Below are positions 1 through 8,398 of a stretch of 47,316 bases of DNA, in pieces. The translations under genes and the position numbers were made by a program. The notes under the pieces were generated by a model, which was not told where the DNA came from, did not search any database, and worked only from the letters and a program-made list of their open reading frames with translations. This DNA comes from JAJRZX01 sp964407495 (GTDB taxonomy: Bacteria > Desulfobacterota > GWC2-55-46 > JADFVP01), in the NCBI GenBank assembly GCA_964407495.1, contig CAYOVP010000012.1:1-47316 (forward strand), read 5' to 3'. Each line of letters opens with the position of its first letter. Position 1 is the first letter of the stretch.

Positions 1-44
1 ATAGGCGTTTCCGGACGTGGGTTCGATTCCCACCGCCTCCACCA
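1..44 (+). ncRNA. ssrA: tmRNA (ssrA), 3' end only
   Basis: The window opens inside an RNA gene. The bases read a T-arm (GTGGG TTCGATT CCCAC) followed by the acceptor strand CGCCTCC and an encoded ACCA. The preceding TTTCCGGACG followed by GGGTTCGATTCC is the typical 3' end of bacterial tmRNA, and differs from the variable-arm to T-arm junction of ordinary tRNAs. tmRNA rescues stalled ribosomes and tags the nascent peptide for proteolysis. The 5' half and the tag reading frame lie outside the window, so a tRNA with a long variable arm cannot be fully excluded. Confidence 0.8.
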
Positions 45-63
45 AGTTTGCGTAGTAAAATCA

Positions 64-95
64 AGGGGTTACCGTTTTAGGTAGCCCTTTTTTTG
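64..95 (+). terminator. Intrinsic terminator of tmRNA
   Basis: A ten-pair stem (AGGGGTTACC with GGTAGCCCTT, two G-U pairs) around a six-base loop runs into a run of seven T. It starts 20 bases after the CCA end of the tmRNA and fits as its rho-independent terminator. Confidence 0.75.
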
Positions 96-370
96 TGTCC
101 CCTGGGCCAGCAGCGAATAAAAAACAGCAATGCCTTCAGGGGAAGTCCGATTCATTCTGGCTTTCCTGCGCTCCATGGTGGGTCGACCTTTTCGGGACTA
201 CAAGAACTTGAAAATGTGAGGGTAAGAAAAAGGACGTTTTTTTTCTTCCCCGTCTCTGAATAACGCAAGAATGGATTATCCTGCGGTTTTTTTCCGTAGG
301 GATAACTACCTGGCCCTGGCTGGGCCGGCTACAGGCTTCTCTCTTGACCTGCCTATCCCCGGTCAATTCC
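96..370. other. Gene-free stretch between convergent tmRNA and PAP2 gene
   Basis: No convincing gene is seen here. The stretch contains an A/T-rich imperfect hairpin around 222-249 (AAGAAAAAGG...TTTTTTTTCTT) and a longer imperfect inverted repeat at 273-306 with a T7 loop (GGATTATCCTGCGG against CCGTAGGGATAAC). Either could terminate transcription from the minus-strand PAP2 gene, which ends at 371. Neither has a clean T-tract on the minus strand. Confidence 0.4.
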
Positions 371-1153
371 TCAAAACCTCCTGCCAAGGAGGACCACGAA
401 GCCATTGCTCCCCAATGGCAGGGCGCTCAGGGTATAGGAAGACAGTGGCTGTGTCTTTTCCACTGCCGAGGCGCTGAGATAGGCCATGAGCCACCCAAGG
501 GCGGCCTGCGAGAAGAAGTGTTTGTCATCGTTTATGCGAGAGAACGCGGCAAGGGGAGACAGGGCATAGAACATGCCCTTTAGGTACAAACTCTTTTCCA
601 TCTTGGCGGCGGTGATGAAGGCAACGGCACCGGTGAAGGCATGACCGCTCACGCCGTTACTGTCGCTGAAGGGATGCCAGTGGGAATCTCCCTCCTCTGG
701 CCTTCCTGCCCCTGTGACCCTCTGGAGGACAAAGGCCGCGGGACCGCCGAGGAAGAAGGCACGCAGGGAGCGGCCCGCCCAGGTACCAAGAGGCCCGTCG
801 TCGAAGAGATGGGCGCCAAGGAGAATTGGAACTGTAACCAGGACCTCGCCTGGCAGTTTCAGTATCTTCGAGGCATTGTTCGTGGCATCTGACCTTATCT
901 GGTCACGGTAGTATTCCTGAATTTCCCTGTCCGCAGAGGTATTGGCCAGGACCGCCGCCGTGCCTATGCCGCCGGCGAGCATGAGGAGGTTGTTGGTGTC
1001 CAGGTAGAAGTTTGCGTAGTCGTGCTCAAGGGCCTTGACGTCAGAGAGGAACTTCTCCCTCACGCCCGCCTCGGCACCAAGACAACTATGGGGTAGCAGG
1101 GCCGACAGTAAGAGGACCAGAAGGGAAAAAAACCACATGGAGTTTGCCCGCAT
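371..1153 (-). CDS. PAP2-family phosphatase, exported
   Basis: A 260-residue protein with an N-terminal signal sequence (hydrophobic residues about 7-25, possible cleavage after CLGA). The three PAP2 (type 2 phosphatidic acid phosphatase) motifs are recognisable: R151-P152, the GVSGH loop at 167-171, and S205-R206 followed by H212. The family pattern SR-x5-H-x3-D has Gln216 where Asp is expected. PAP2 enzymes remove phosphate from lipid substrates such as undecaprenyl pyrophosphate or phosphatidate on the outer face of the inner membrane. AGGAG lies nine bases before the ATG. It lies downstream of a Wzi-like gene on the same strand, which suggests an envelope role; the substrate cannot be told from sequence. 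Confidence 0.8.
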   Translation of the reverse strand: MRANSMWFFSLLVLLLSALLPHSCLGAEAGVREKFLSDVKALEHDYANFYLDTNNLLMLAGGIGTAAVLANTSADREIQEYYRDQIRSDATNNASKILKLPGEVLVTVPILLGAHLFDDGPLGTWAGRSLRAFFLGGPAAFVLQRVTGAGRPEEGDSHWHPFSDSNGVSGHAFTGAVAFITAAKMEKSLYLKGMFYALSPLAAFSRINDDKHFFSQAALGWLMAYLSASAVEKTQPLSSYTLSALPLGSNGFVVLLGRRF

Positions 1154-1295
1154 CCGTTAAGTCTCCTTCTCGTCGAGGTCAGTTCTCCCCGACTTCTCTT
1201 AGAATATTGTCCTTACGCCACGCCCCAGAGCGTAGCAGAAGGGACAAAAGCCCAGGGGGGCTTCTCCACTCTCGTATAAAATAAGGAACCTCTGA

Positions 1296-1392
1296 ATAAT
1301 TCGTCCCTGAATCAAGGGGAGAGGAAAAAGAAAAAACGCGGTTTTTCTTTTTCTAACATCCTTGCAGGAAGAAAAGTCTGAATCAAACAGAC
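1296..1392 (-). repeat. Second-type intergenic repeat, copy A
   Basis: The plus strand reads ATAATTCGTCCCTG, then a near-perfect A/T-rich inverted repeat at 1324-1353 (GAAAAAGAAAAA, CGCG, TTTTTCTTTTTC), then a small hairpin GTCTG-AATCAAA-CAGAC at 1376-1392. The same three blocks recur in the same order at 5658-5791. Both copies sit between two minus-strand genes. The central hairpin could act as a terminator in either direction. It fills most of the 289-base gap between the Wzi-like gene and the PAP2 gene. Confidence 0.55.
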
Positions 1393-1442
1393 TCTCCATA
1401 AAACAAATCAGGGCCTCACTTGTCCGCAAAGGGACCGCAGGG

Positions 1443-2993
1443 CTAAATACTTCCAGAGATGCTCAATTCCACGAGGCTGTCGTCGCGCCTCTCACCAATC
1501 TGGTTATCGAAATTATCGATCCTCTCGTACGCAAAGTCCGCGCCTATCCTGAGAATGCCAAGCCCCGTGCCAAAGGCGTACTCCCACCCAGTGCCAACCT
1601 GGTAATGCTTCTCCTTTACAGGCTCTGAGACAACGCCTCTTCTCTCATAATCGAAATTTACCTTGCCAGAGAGCCTCCTCCCTCTCAAGAGACCCAGTTC
1701 CACAAAGAGGTCTCTGCCGCCTCTACCCACATGGTGCCCAAGCACCCTGCCCTTGTAGGTATAGCCAGACTTGTACACTCCATGGGTGTACCACGACCTG
1801 CTCCTTATGTCCGCGAACTCTACCCTGAAGTCAAGACCTCTGTCAAGAATGGGGAGATAAACCCCTGCAATGTAGGCAATGGGGTATGACGGGAAAAACC
1901 CCCGTTGGTCCTCACCGCCGAGTTCGCCGTAGAGGTCGCCAAAGGGAAGGGTGAGCCGCATGTCTATGCCACCAATGGAGTCGGAGAGGTCTTTCTCCAT
2001 AGGCTTGTTGGAGCCGAAAAGCGCATCGAGTACCCTGCCAAAGGTGGGTGTCGGCCTTCCGTCACCAAAGGCGGTCATTGTGCGGGTAAAACCTATCTCG
2101 AATATGGGATGTGGCCTGAACTCCACCCTGAAGCCGGCGAAATATGGCCTTGGTACTACTCGTTCGGCCTCGAGCCTCGATACAAAGACGTCAAAGCGGA
2201 AGGGGCCGAGATAATGGAAGAACCAGGGAAGCAGTACTGGGCCCGGGTTCGTAAGCCTCACCATGGGAAGGGGCTCTGCGTTGTTACTCAGGAATAGAGT
2301 GCCGTGATAGCCCTGTCCCCACCAGAGGGGGATCTTGCCTGCCTCAAGGTCGAGGCCCATGGCATGGAACTTGACATATCCCTTCTGAATGATGCCGCCA
2401 CCGGCGCCGTCGAGGTAAAAGAGCGGGGTAAGGCTGAAGGTGAAGGGTCCGGCCGTGCCTTCTACGGAAAACCTCAGATAACCGTTGAACCCCTCATCAG
2501 GGTCAATGCCGTCGTTGTTATAGACAAGGCTGTTCTGCGACGAATTGATGCCCTTGACCGTGGAATTCTCTCCATTGAGATAGATGAAACTTGTCTCTGG
2601 CCGCGCTATGGGCTTGAACTGGAACCATGTATCATCGAGTTCAAGGGCCAGTTCCTCCTCGGCCAGGTCGAGAGAGCGCCTTACATAGGGCTCCACCTCG
2701 CCTCTATCGCCAGAACCGATGTTGTCTTGCGCCTCATCCAGAAGACGCCTCGCCTCTGCGTAGGAGAGCGGCCTCGTGGCCCCGAGTAGCCCTGTTGTGT
2801 ACCCTGCGCGCTGAAGATTATCAAGAACTGGATAGAGGGGACTCCCGAGGGGGATGTCTGTCTCTGCGTAGCATGGTACAAGGAGGCAGAAGACCAGAAG
2901 AAACGCTAAGAACAAGAGGCCGCCTACAGGCGTGCAAGCAGCCAGAAGATGCCCCTCTGCCGTACCTTGCTCCGTCTCTCCTTGCTCTCTCAC
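1443..2993 (-). CDS. Wzi-like (capsule assembly) outer-membrane beta-barrel protein
   Basis: About 516 residues. After a hydrophobic export signal (GLLFLAFLLVFCLLVPCYA) comes the opening DIPLGSPLYPVLDNL, then a domain with alternating aromatic and polar strands and a conserved GKIPLWWGQGYHG segment, all typical of the capsule assembly protein Wzi family (Pfam Caps_assemb_Wzi). Wzi proteins are outer-membrane barrels that bind surface polysaccharide. The chosen start is a GTG at 2991-2993 with GGAG six bases ahead. An in-frame ATG at 3032 would add 13 residues but has its GAGGT too close. The protein ends in beta-strand-like sequence (LVELSISGSI). Other outer-membrane barrel roles remain possible because no capsule cluster is in view. 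Confidence 0.75.
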   Translation of the reverse strand: MREQGETEQGTAEGHLLAACTPVGGLLFLAFLLVFCLLVPCYAETDIPLGSPLYPVLDNLQRAGYTTGLLGATRPLSYAEARRLLDEAQDNIGSGDRGEVEPYVRRSLDLAEEELALELDDTWFQFKPIARPETSFIYLNGENSTVKGINSSQNSLVYNNDGIDPDEGFNGYLRFSVEGTAGPFTFSLTPLFYLDGAGGGIIQKGYVKFHAMGLDLEAGKIPLWWGQGYHGTLFLSNNAEPLPMVRLTNPGPVLLPWFFHYLGPFRFDVFVSRLEAERVVPRPYFAGFRVEFRPHPIFEIGFTRTMTAFGDGRPTPTFGRVLDALFGSNKPMEKDLSDSIGGIDMRLTLPFGDLYGELGGEDQRGFFPSYPIAYIAGVYLPILDRGLDFRVEFADIRSRSWYTHGVYKSGYTYKGRVLGHHVGRGGRDLFVELGLLRGRRLSGKVNFDYERRGVVSEPVKEKHYQVGTGWEYAFGTGLGILRIGADFAYERIDNFDNQIGERRDDSLVELSISGSI

Positions 2994-3290
2994 AAGTATC
3001 TCCAGATACATAAGTAGACAAGCCGCGATCATACCTCGGCATGAAGGAAGACGTCACAGAGGTCCATAGAAAACAGGCGCCCTGCGACACAGGGGTCTCT
3101 CAATCAATCCCACATATGGATATCCTTTCACAAAGCCTGGACAAAATCAATACACAAAGACGCAGGGGAACCCGGCCTGGCAAAACTATTCTGTGTCAGC
3201 CAAGGCCCTTATTGGAGAAGTACCGAGACAGCGGACCGGCCAGCATGGCGGATGCAGAGGGACACGAGGGCCTTCACCTCCTGCTCTCTT

Positions 3291-4343
3291 CTATATGCCG
3301 AGGGGTGGTGCGCCAAGGGCCGCTGTCTCCTCAAACCCCAGGACAAGGTTCATGTTCTGCACGGCCTGGCCAGAGGCACCCTTGACGAGGTTGTCTATTG
3401 CGCTGATTGCTATCATGCGGCCCGTGGCCGCATCGACATGAAGCCCTATGTCGCAGTAGTTCGAGGCCCGGACAGCGCTTATGTTGGGAAACTCCCCCTC
3501 TGGAAGTACTCGAACAAAGGGCTCGTCAGCGTAGGCCTCATGGTAGACTCCGAGAACTTCCGCCGTGGTCAGGCCCTTGCCGAGCGTGCAGTAGAGGGTC
3601 GTGAGTATCCCCCGCGAGAGGGGCAGTAGGTGCGGAGTAAAGACAACACTGACCCCGCAACCTGCAAGCACCGAGAGGTTTGCCTCTATCTCTGGCCCAT
3701 GCCTGTGAGAGCCCACCTTGTAGGCCTTGAACCCTCCGGATACATTGACAAAACTCGTGCCCTCGGAAAGCCCCCTGCCAGCCCCTGAGACACCGCTCTT
3801 GGAATCAATGATAATGGGTGATGCTGTCTCGACGAGGCCTGCGCGGAGCGCCGGAAGTATGGCAAGGGTTGCACCCGTTGGATAACAGCCCGGGTTTGCC
3901 ACAAGATCAGCACCCCTTATCTTCTCACGGTTCAGTTCCGGCAGGCCATAGACCGCATCAACAAGAAGCCCTGGGCGAGTATGCTCGCCATACCACTCGG
4001 TGTAAGTGCCAACGTCCTTCAGCCGGAAGTCTGCGCTGAGGTCTATGACCTTTTTGCCAGCATCCAAGAGACCTGCCACGACCTCCATGGAGGCACCGTG
4101 AGGAAGACAACAGAAAAAAACATCGCCCTCGAGCGCCGCCGGGTCCCCGGGGTCTGCAAAGACAAGGCCATCGCAGAACGTACGGAGCGATGGAAAGACC
4201 TCGACGACACTGCGGCCAGAGAACTGTCTCGATGTAACAGCGCTGACCTCTACACTGCCATGTCCATTCAGGATACGCAACAACTCGAGGCCCGTAAAAC
4301 CACTTGCTCCTATGACCGCCACGGAAACTCTGGCAGATGACAT
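3291..4343 (-). CDS. argC: N-acetyl-gamma-glutamyl-phosphate reductase
   Basis: A 350-residue protein that carries out the NADPH-dependent reduction of N-acetylglutamyl phosphate, the third step of arginine synthesis. The N-terminal Rossmann motif GASGFTGLELLR and the active-site cysteine in NPGCYPTGA are clear, as are FTPHLLPLSRGILTT and the C-terminal GASGQAVQN segments of ArgC. The start is the ATG at 4341-4343, preceded by AAGGGGG at good spacing; the open frame continues 49 codons further only because it reads through an intergenic hairpin repeat. It lies downstream of rplM-rpsI on the same strand but behind their terminator, so it probably has its own promoter, which I could not define. 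Confidence 0.95.
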   Translation of the reverse strand: MSSARVSVAVIGASGFTGLELLRILNGHGSVEVSAVTSRQFSGRSVVEVFPSLRTFCDGLVFADPGDPAALEGDVFFCCLPHGASMEVVAGLLDAGKKVIDLSADFRLKDVGTYTEWYGEHTRPGLLVDAVYGLPELNREKIRGADLVANPGCYPTGATLAILPALRAGLVETASPIIIDSKSGVSGAGRGLSEGTSFVNVSGGFKAYKVGSHRHGPEIEANLSVLAGCGVSVVFTPHLLPLSRGILTTLYCTLGKGLTTAEVLGVYHEAYADEPFVRVLPEGEFPNISAVRASNYCDIGLHVDAATGRMIAISAIDNLVKGASGQAVQNMNLVLGFEETAALGAPPLGI

Positions 4344-4415
4344 AATCAAACCCCCTTGAGAAGAGATGGAACAGAAGAGGAAGAAGCAGGCTCTGCCCGC
4401 AAGATGAAAAATCAT

Positions 4416-4498
4416 CCCCTTTCTTTCGGGAAAAAGGCGGTGGCAAAGAAAACCTTCCACTTTCTTTTTAGGAAAAAGAAAGGGGAGCAAAGAAAACC
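4416..4498 (-). repeat. Hairpin repeat, two head-to-tail copies upstream of argC
   Basis: Read on the minus strand, two copies follow each other: GGTTTTCTTTG, CTCCCCTTTC stem, loop, GAAAGTGGAAG; then GGTTTTCTTTG, CCACCGCC..., GAAAGGGGATG. They belong to the dispersed family described in the findings and point toward argC. Together with the rpsI terminator they account for the 312-base gap 4344-4655; the remainder shows nothing recognisable. Confidence 0.85.
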
Positions 4499-4588
4499 GC
4501 TTGGGCGTGTGTCTACGTCGCCTCTGCCGCCCCCCTCAACCCCCACTCAGCCCCCTGGTCCATGAACACCAGGAGAAAAGAAAGTGAC

Positions 4589-4620
4589 AAAAAAAATGGG
4601 GAGGCCAGAGGGCCTCCCCA
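4589..4620 (-). terminator. Intrinsic terminator after rpsI
   Basis: A perfect ten-pair stem (TGGGGAGGCC with GGCCTCCCCA, loop of four) is flanked on the plus strand by eight A, so on the minus strand it is followed by eight T. It lies 36 bases beyond the rpsI stop codon and ends the rplM-rpsI transcript. Confidence 0.9.
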
Positions 4621-4655
4621 TGAGTAGTTGATAAGGAGAAGAGTACGAGGCCGTC

Positions 4656-5045
4656 TTACCTCTTGGAGAACTGGAACCTCGCTCTTGCGCCCTTCTGGCC
4701 GGGCTTCTTGCGCTCTTTCATGCGAGGATCGCGCGTCAGGAAACCCGCCTTCTTGAGCACTGCCCTGTGGCCTGGGTCAGACTCTACGAGGGCCCTTGAG
4801 ATCCCGTGCCTTATTGCCCCGGCCTGGCCAGTCATGCCTCCGCCCGTAACCCTGGCAAAGACGTCGTACTGTCCCGTTGTCCCTGTAATGTTAAAGGGCT
4901 CGACCACTGTCCTCCTGTGGTCTTCACGCCCGAAGAACTGGTCTATGGCCTTCCTGTTTATCTTTATATCGCCGGAGCCTGCCCTGAGCCTAACACGCGC
5001 TACGGCGGTCTTTCTTCTGCCAACAGTGACTATCTCTTCTGCCAT
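4656..5045 (-). CDS. rpsI: 30S ribosomal protein S9
   Basis: 129 residues, the normal length for S9. The N-terminus TVGRRKTAVARVRL, the central GGGMTGQAGAIRHGISRAL and the basic C-terminus ending in QFSKR are diagnostic; the terminal KR reaches the ribosomal P-site tRNA in the known structures. The start is the internal ATG at 5043-5045; the upstream extension of the open frame overlaps rplM and does not match the family. It follows rplM by 97 bases and is followed by a strong terminator. Confidence 0.97.
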   Translation of the reverse strand: MAEEIVTVGRRKTAVARVRLRAGSGDIKINRKAIDQFFGREDHRRTVVEPFNITGTTGQYDVFARVTGGGMTGQAGAIRHGISRALVESDPGHRAVLKKAGFLTRDPRMKERKKPGQKGARARFQFSKR

Positions 5046-5142
5046 CTCTTGTATACTCCGCTTTCTCTCTCCGGGCCAATGCCCCTTATCATTCGTTATT
5101 ATGTAATTATCTGCCGGCCACTTCCCCTGTCTTCCGAACCTC

Positions 5143-5571
5143 TCAATCGGGAAGTGGCGCAGGCTTCTGTGCCTCATGCGGGTGTGTGGGCCCGGCGTAG
5201 ACCTTGAGTTTTCTGAACATGTCCCTTGCGAGCGGTCCTGAAGGGAGCATGCCTCGAACTGCTTTCTTGATGACTTCCTCGGGCTTGGTCTCGAGGAGTT
5301 TTCCCAGGGTGACGGATTTTATGCCCCCGATGTAGCCGGTGTGATGATAATAGACCTTGTCACTGTCTTTCTTGCCCGTGTAGCGTATCTTCTCTGCGTT
5401 CACGACAATGACGAAGTCGCCGGTGTCCATGTCCGGGGCATACTGCGGGTTGTGCTTGCCGCGTAGTACTGAGGCGATCCGCGAGGCAAGACGGCCAAGG
5501 GTCTTGCCCTCTGCATCTACGACAAACCAGCGCTTGGTATTTCTGTCAACTCTTGGTATGAAGGTCTTCAT
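5143..5571 (-). CDS. rplM: 50S ribosomal protein L13
   Basis: 142 residues, full length. Diagnostic segments are WFVVDAEGKTLGRLAS, the loop GDFVIVVNAEKI, YYHHTGYIGGIK and the C-terminal GMLPSGPLARDMFRKLKVY. L13 binds 23S rRNA early in large-subunit assembly. It is the first gene of a two-gene operon with rpsI, the usual arrangement in bacteria, and has a consensus-like promoter at 5608-5636. The same-strand gene behind the operon is argC. Confidence 0.97.
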   Translation of the reverse strand: MKTFIPRVDRNTKRWFVVDAEGKTLGRLASRIASVLRGKHNPQYAPDMDTGDFVIVVNAEKIRYTGKKDSDKVYYHHTGYIGGIKSVTLGKLLETKPEEVIKKAVRGMLPSGPLARDMFRKLKVYAGPTHPHEAQKPAPLPD

Positions 5572-5607
5572 TTCAGTTTCTCATCCTTAGAAGTATTGGA
5601 ATTTTCT

Positions 5608-5636
5608 AATTTAGGCGATTTTTTGTGATTTGTCAA
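5608..5636 (-). promoter_or_regulatory. Sigma70-type promoter of rplM-rpsI
   Basis: On the minus strand TTGACA (5631-5636) is followed by exactly 17 bases and TAAATT (5608-5613). The predicted start of transcription is about 30 bases before the rplM ATG, leaving room for a leader carrying AAGGA. Confidence 0.85.
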
Positions 5637-5657
5637 GATGTTTTAGGAAAGGGCCGG

Positions 5658-5791
5658 ATAATTCGTCCCTGGACTACTGGGAGACGGGAAAGAAAAGGCG
5701 CTGTTTTTCTTTCTCTCGCATTTTAGGCAACTTATTGTTCTCGAAAATGGCAAGGTGGCCATGTGTCGGCGTAAGGTCTGAATCGATCAGA
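5658..5791 (-). repeat. Second-type intergenic repeat, copy B
   Basis: ATAATTCGTCCCTG (14 bases identical to 1296-1309), then an A/T-rich inverted repeat at 5688-5713 (GAAAGAAAA, GGCGCT, GTTTTTCTTTC), then GTCTGAATCGATCAGA at 5776-5791. It lies behind the rplM promoter, in the 291-base gap before plsY ends. The central hairpin may end the glmU-glmS-plsY transcript. Confidence 0.55.
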
Positions 5792-5862
5792 TTTTCCCCG
5801 CGTTGGAGAGGAAAAAAATCCGTCTCTTCGCCTCTCCGTGCGCGCCATGCATCTCAAGGCCG

Positions 5863-6438
5863 TCATATCCTGTTCTCCTCGCCCGCAATGAGGCGTCTTA
5901 TATTTGTCCTGTGTTTGAGGATTATCAATAGGGCTATGATCAGGCCGAGTCCCACGAAGTCTTCTCTGCCTGTAATAAAGAGGAGGGCGGGCATGGCGCC
6001 TGCGGCGAGCATGGAACCGAGGGAGACGTATCTCCTTAGAGCAACGGTAACGATAAAGACAACCAGGGCGAGGACCGTGGCAAGGGGAGAGATGACGAAC
6101 ATAAGACCACAGGCCGTGGCAACGCCCTTTCCGCCGCGAAAGCCGAGAAAGAGGGGGTAGAGGTGTCCGAGAAAGGGTCCGAGGGCCGAGGCCGCCACAA
6201 TGGCCGGCGGTAGACCGAGTTCTACGGCGGCGTAGGTAGGAAGGGCGCCCTTGAGTATATCTGCAATGAGCGTAAGGGCAGCGGCGGGCTTGCCCGCGGC
6301 CCTTCGGACATTGGTTGCACCGATATTTCCGCTCCCTGTGGTGCGGGGGTCCCTCCCTCCGAAGAGGCGGGCAAAGATCAGGCCAAAGGGTATTGACCCG
6401 AGAAGGTACCCCAGTATGGGCAGAACGTATCTCATCAT
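5863..6438 (-). CDS. plsY: Acyl-phosphate:glycerol-3-phosphate acyltransferase PlsY
   Basis: 191 residues with about five membrane-spanning segments. PlsY transfers an acyl group from acyl phosphate to glycerol-3-phosphate in the inner membrane, the first step of phospholipid synthesis. The three loop motifs are present: the N-terminal LGSIPFG, the GSGNIGATNVRR motif and the later FLGFRGGKGVATACG. It is downstream of glmS on the same strand with a 112-base gap and is probably the last gene of the glmU-glmS unit. An ATG one codon later is an equally possible start. Confidence 0.95.
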   Translation of the reverse strand: MMRYVLPILGYLLGSIPFGLIFARLFGGRDPRTTGSGNIGATNVRRAAGKPAAALTLIADILKGALPTYAAVELGLPPAIVAASALGPFLGHLYPLFLGFRGGKGVATACGLMFVISPLATVLALVVFIVTVALRRYVSLGSMLAAGAMPALLFITGREDFVGLGLIIALLIILKHRTNIRRLIAGEENRI

Positions 6439-6550
6439 ATCGATATAAAGACCTTGGGGCTCAGCCCTGATGACAGCGCAGTGTCGCTATCAGTATTCAG
6501 GCCGCCCCGCGGCCCAAACCCTCATAGTGGTGCAGAGGGCCCATACCCCA

Positions 6551-8371
6551 CTACTCCACGGTTACGCTCTTGGCGAGGTTACGGGGCTGGTCCACGTCCG
6601 TACCCTTGAGAACCGCAATATGGTAGGCAAGGAGTTGGAGGGGCAGGGACAGGAGTATTGGTTCGAGCGGCTCGGCCACGGGCGGCAGGAGAAAGACGCT
6701 GTCTGCCATGGGCGCGCCAAAGGTCTCGTTCTCTGTGAGAAAGGCAATTATCTTACCATCCCGTGCCTTTACCTCTTCCATATTGGCCAGCATCCTCGGA
6801 AGAGACGAATCCGCCGGGGCCAGTGCCACCACAGGCATGTCTTCGTCTATGAGGGCTATGGGGCCGTGCTTCATCTCTCCTGCGGGGTATCCCTCTGCGT
6901 GGATGTAGGATATTTCCTTGAGTTTCAGTGCACCCTCGAGGGCAATGGGATAGTTTATACCTCTGCCTATGAAGATGAAGTCCCTGTAATGAAAGTACTC
7001 CTTTGCAATGGCCTCTATCTCTGGCGCCCGGTCGAGGACCTTTTCCATCTTGCCCGGCAGATGAACGAGTTCCTGGAGGACCACCATTGCCTCGTCCCTC
7101 TCGATGCTTGCGCTCTGCTGGCCCATGCCTATGGCGATGAGGAGGAGGGCGACGAGTTGGGTGGTGAAGGCCTTGGTGGAGGCAACGCCTATTTCCGGGC
7201 CTGCGTGTGTCATGAAGTTCCACGAGGCCTCTCTCGTGAGGCTGCTCTCCATTACGTTGCAGATGGAGATTACGCGCGCACCGCGTTTTCGGGCTTCGCG
7301 GACCGCGGCAAGGGTATCTGCCGTCTCTCCGGACTGGGAGATGGCTATTACGAGGTCGTCTCTACCTACGAGGGGGTCTCTGTATCTGAACTCGCTCGCA
7401 AGGTCCACTTCCACAGGTATGGCCGCAAAGCGCTCAAGGAGAAACTTTCCCACAAGGGCTGCGTGCCACGAAGTGCCGCAGGCCAGGATGTAAATCCTCC
7501 TGATGGCCTTGGCGTTCAGGTCGAGGCCATCAAGGAAGACCTCTGCCCTCTCCTCGCTGATAGCCCCACGGAAGGTATCTGTCAGGGCGCGTGGCTGCTC
7601 GAAGATTTCCTTGAGCATGAAGTGCCGGTACCCGCCCTTCTCGGCCATTACCGGGCTCCAGTCTATGTGAGAGGGCCTTTTTTCCACCTCCCTGCCTTCA
7701 AGGTCTGTTATCTCCACCTCACCACCACGGACCACGACGACCTCTCCGTCATCGAGAAAGACTGCAGTTCGTGTAAGGTCGAGGACAGCGGGTATGTCGG
7801 AACTGATTATGGCCTCACCCTGGCCAAGTCCCACTATGAGTGGGCACTCCTTGCGCGCACCAACAACTGTGCCAGGCTCGGTCTCTGAGATCGCGGCAAG
7901 GGCATAAGTGCCCCTTACATGAGAGACCGCGGCGCGCACGGCGCCAGGGAGTGTGAGCCCTCTGCCTATCTCCCGATTTATGAGGTGAGCGAGGACCTCG
8001 GTATCTGTCTCTGACTTGAAGGTGGCGCCCTCCTCGACAAGTCTTCTCTTGAGGTCGAGGTAGTTCTCTATGATGCCGTTATGCACCACTGCCACGGAGC
8101 CTTCCATGTGCGGATGTGCGTTGGCCTCTGTGGGGCGTCCATGGGTGGCCCAGCGCGTATGTCCTATGCCGGTATGCGCCCTTAGGACCCGGCCTGCCGT
8201 GGCCTCTATGAGTTCGTCGAGTTTTCCCACGGCACGGATGATCTCTATGTGGCCGTCTTCCATGAGGGCAAGGCCGCTCGAGTCATACCCCCTGTACTCG
8301 AGCCTTCTGAGCCCAGCTATGAGTATGTCCACGGCATTTCTTTCGCCGCTGTATCCTACAATGCCGCACAT
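6551..8371 (-). CDS. glmS: Glucosamine-fructose-6-phosphate aminotransferase (isomerizing)
   Basis: 606 residues. GlmS makes glucosamine-6-phosphate from fructose-6-phosphate and glutamine, the entry to amino-sugar synthesis. The mature N-terminus MCGIVGYSG supplies the Cys2 nucleophile of the glutaminase domain (about 1-240, with GHTRWATHG and HNGIIENY). Two SIS sugar-isomerase domains follow (ACGTSWHAALVGK, ISQSGETADT, STKAFTTQ), and the C-terminus ends DQPRNLAKSVTVE as in the family. The 62-base gap from glmU suggests one transcript. No glmS ribozyme is apparent in so short a gap. Confidence 0.98.
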   Translation of the reverse strand: MCGIVGYSGERNAVDILIAGLRRLEYRGYDSSGLALMEDGHIEIIRAVGKLDELIEATAGRVLRAHTGIGHTRWATHGRPTEANAHPHMEGSVAVVHNGIIENYLDLKRRLVEEGATFKSETDTEVLAHLINREIGRGLTLPGAVRAAVSHVRGTYALAAISETEPGTVVGARKECPLIVGLGQGEAIISSDIPAVLDLTRTAVFLDDGEVVVVRGGEVEITDLEGREVEKRPSHIDWSPVMAEKGGYRHFMLKEIFEQPRALTDTFRGAISEERAEVFLDGLDLNAKAIRRIYILACGTSWHAALVGKFLLERFAAIPVEVDLASEFRYRDPLVGRDDLVIAISQSGETADTLAAVREARKRGARVISICNVMESSLTREASWNFMTHAGPEIGVASTKAFTTQLVALLLIAIGMGQQSASIERDEAMVVLQELVHLPGKMEKVLDRAPEIEAIAKEYFHYRDFIFIGRGINYPIALEGALKLKEISYIHAEGYPAGEMKHGPIALIDEDMPVVALAPADSSLPRMLANMEEVKARDGKIIAFLTENETFGAPMADSVFLLPPVAEPLEPILLSLPLQLLAYHIAVLKGTDVDQPRNLAKSVTVE

Positions 8372-8398
8372 TTTTTCCCGAGATCTCCGTCAATTTGT

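Noticed and set aside
273..306. Inverted repeat as a definite terminator of the PAP2 gene
   Set aside because: The stem is imperfect and no T-tract follows on the minus strand, so it is only mentioned as a possibility.
4344..4490. 49-residue N-terminal extension of ArgC
   Set aside because: It is translated repeat sequence; the internal ATG has a strong ribosome-binding site and matches the family start. The same reasoning trims lolD and lpxB.
6470..7888. Long plus-strand open frame opposite glmS
   Set aside because: It is the shadow of a GC-rich gene; the protein resembles nothing and glmS on the other strand is certain. The same holds for long frames opposite glmU, the fusion gene and msbA.
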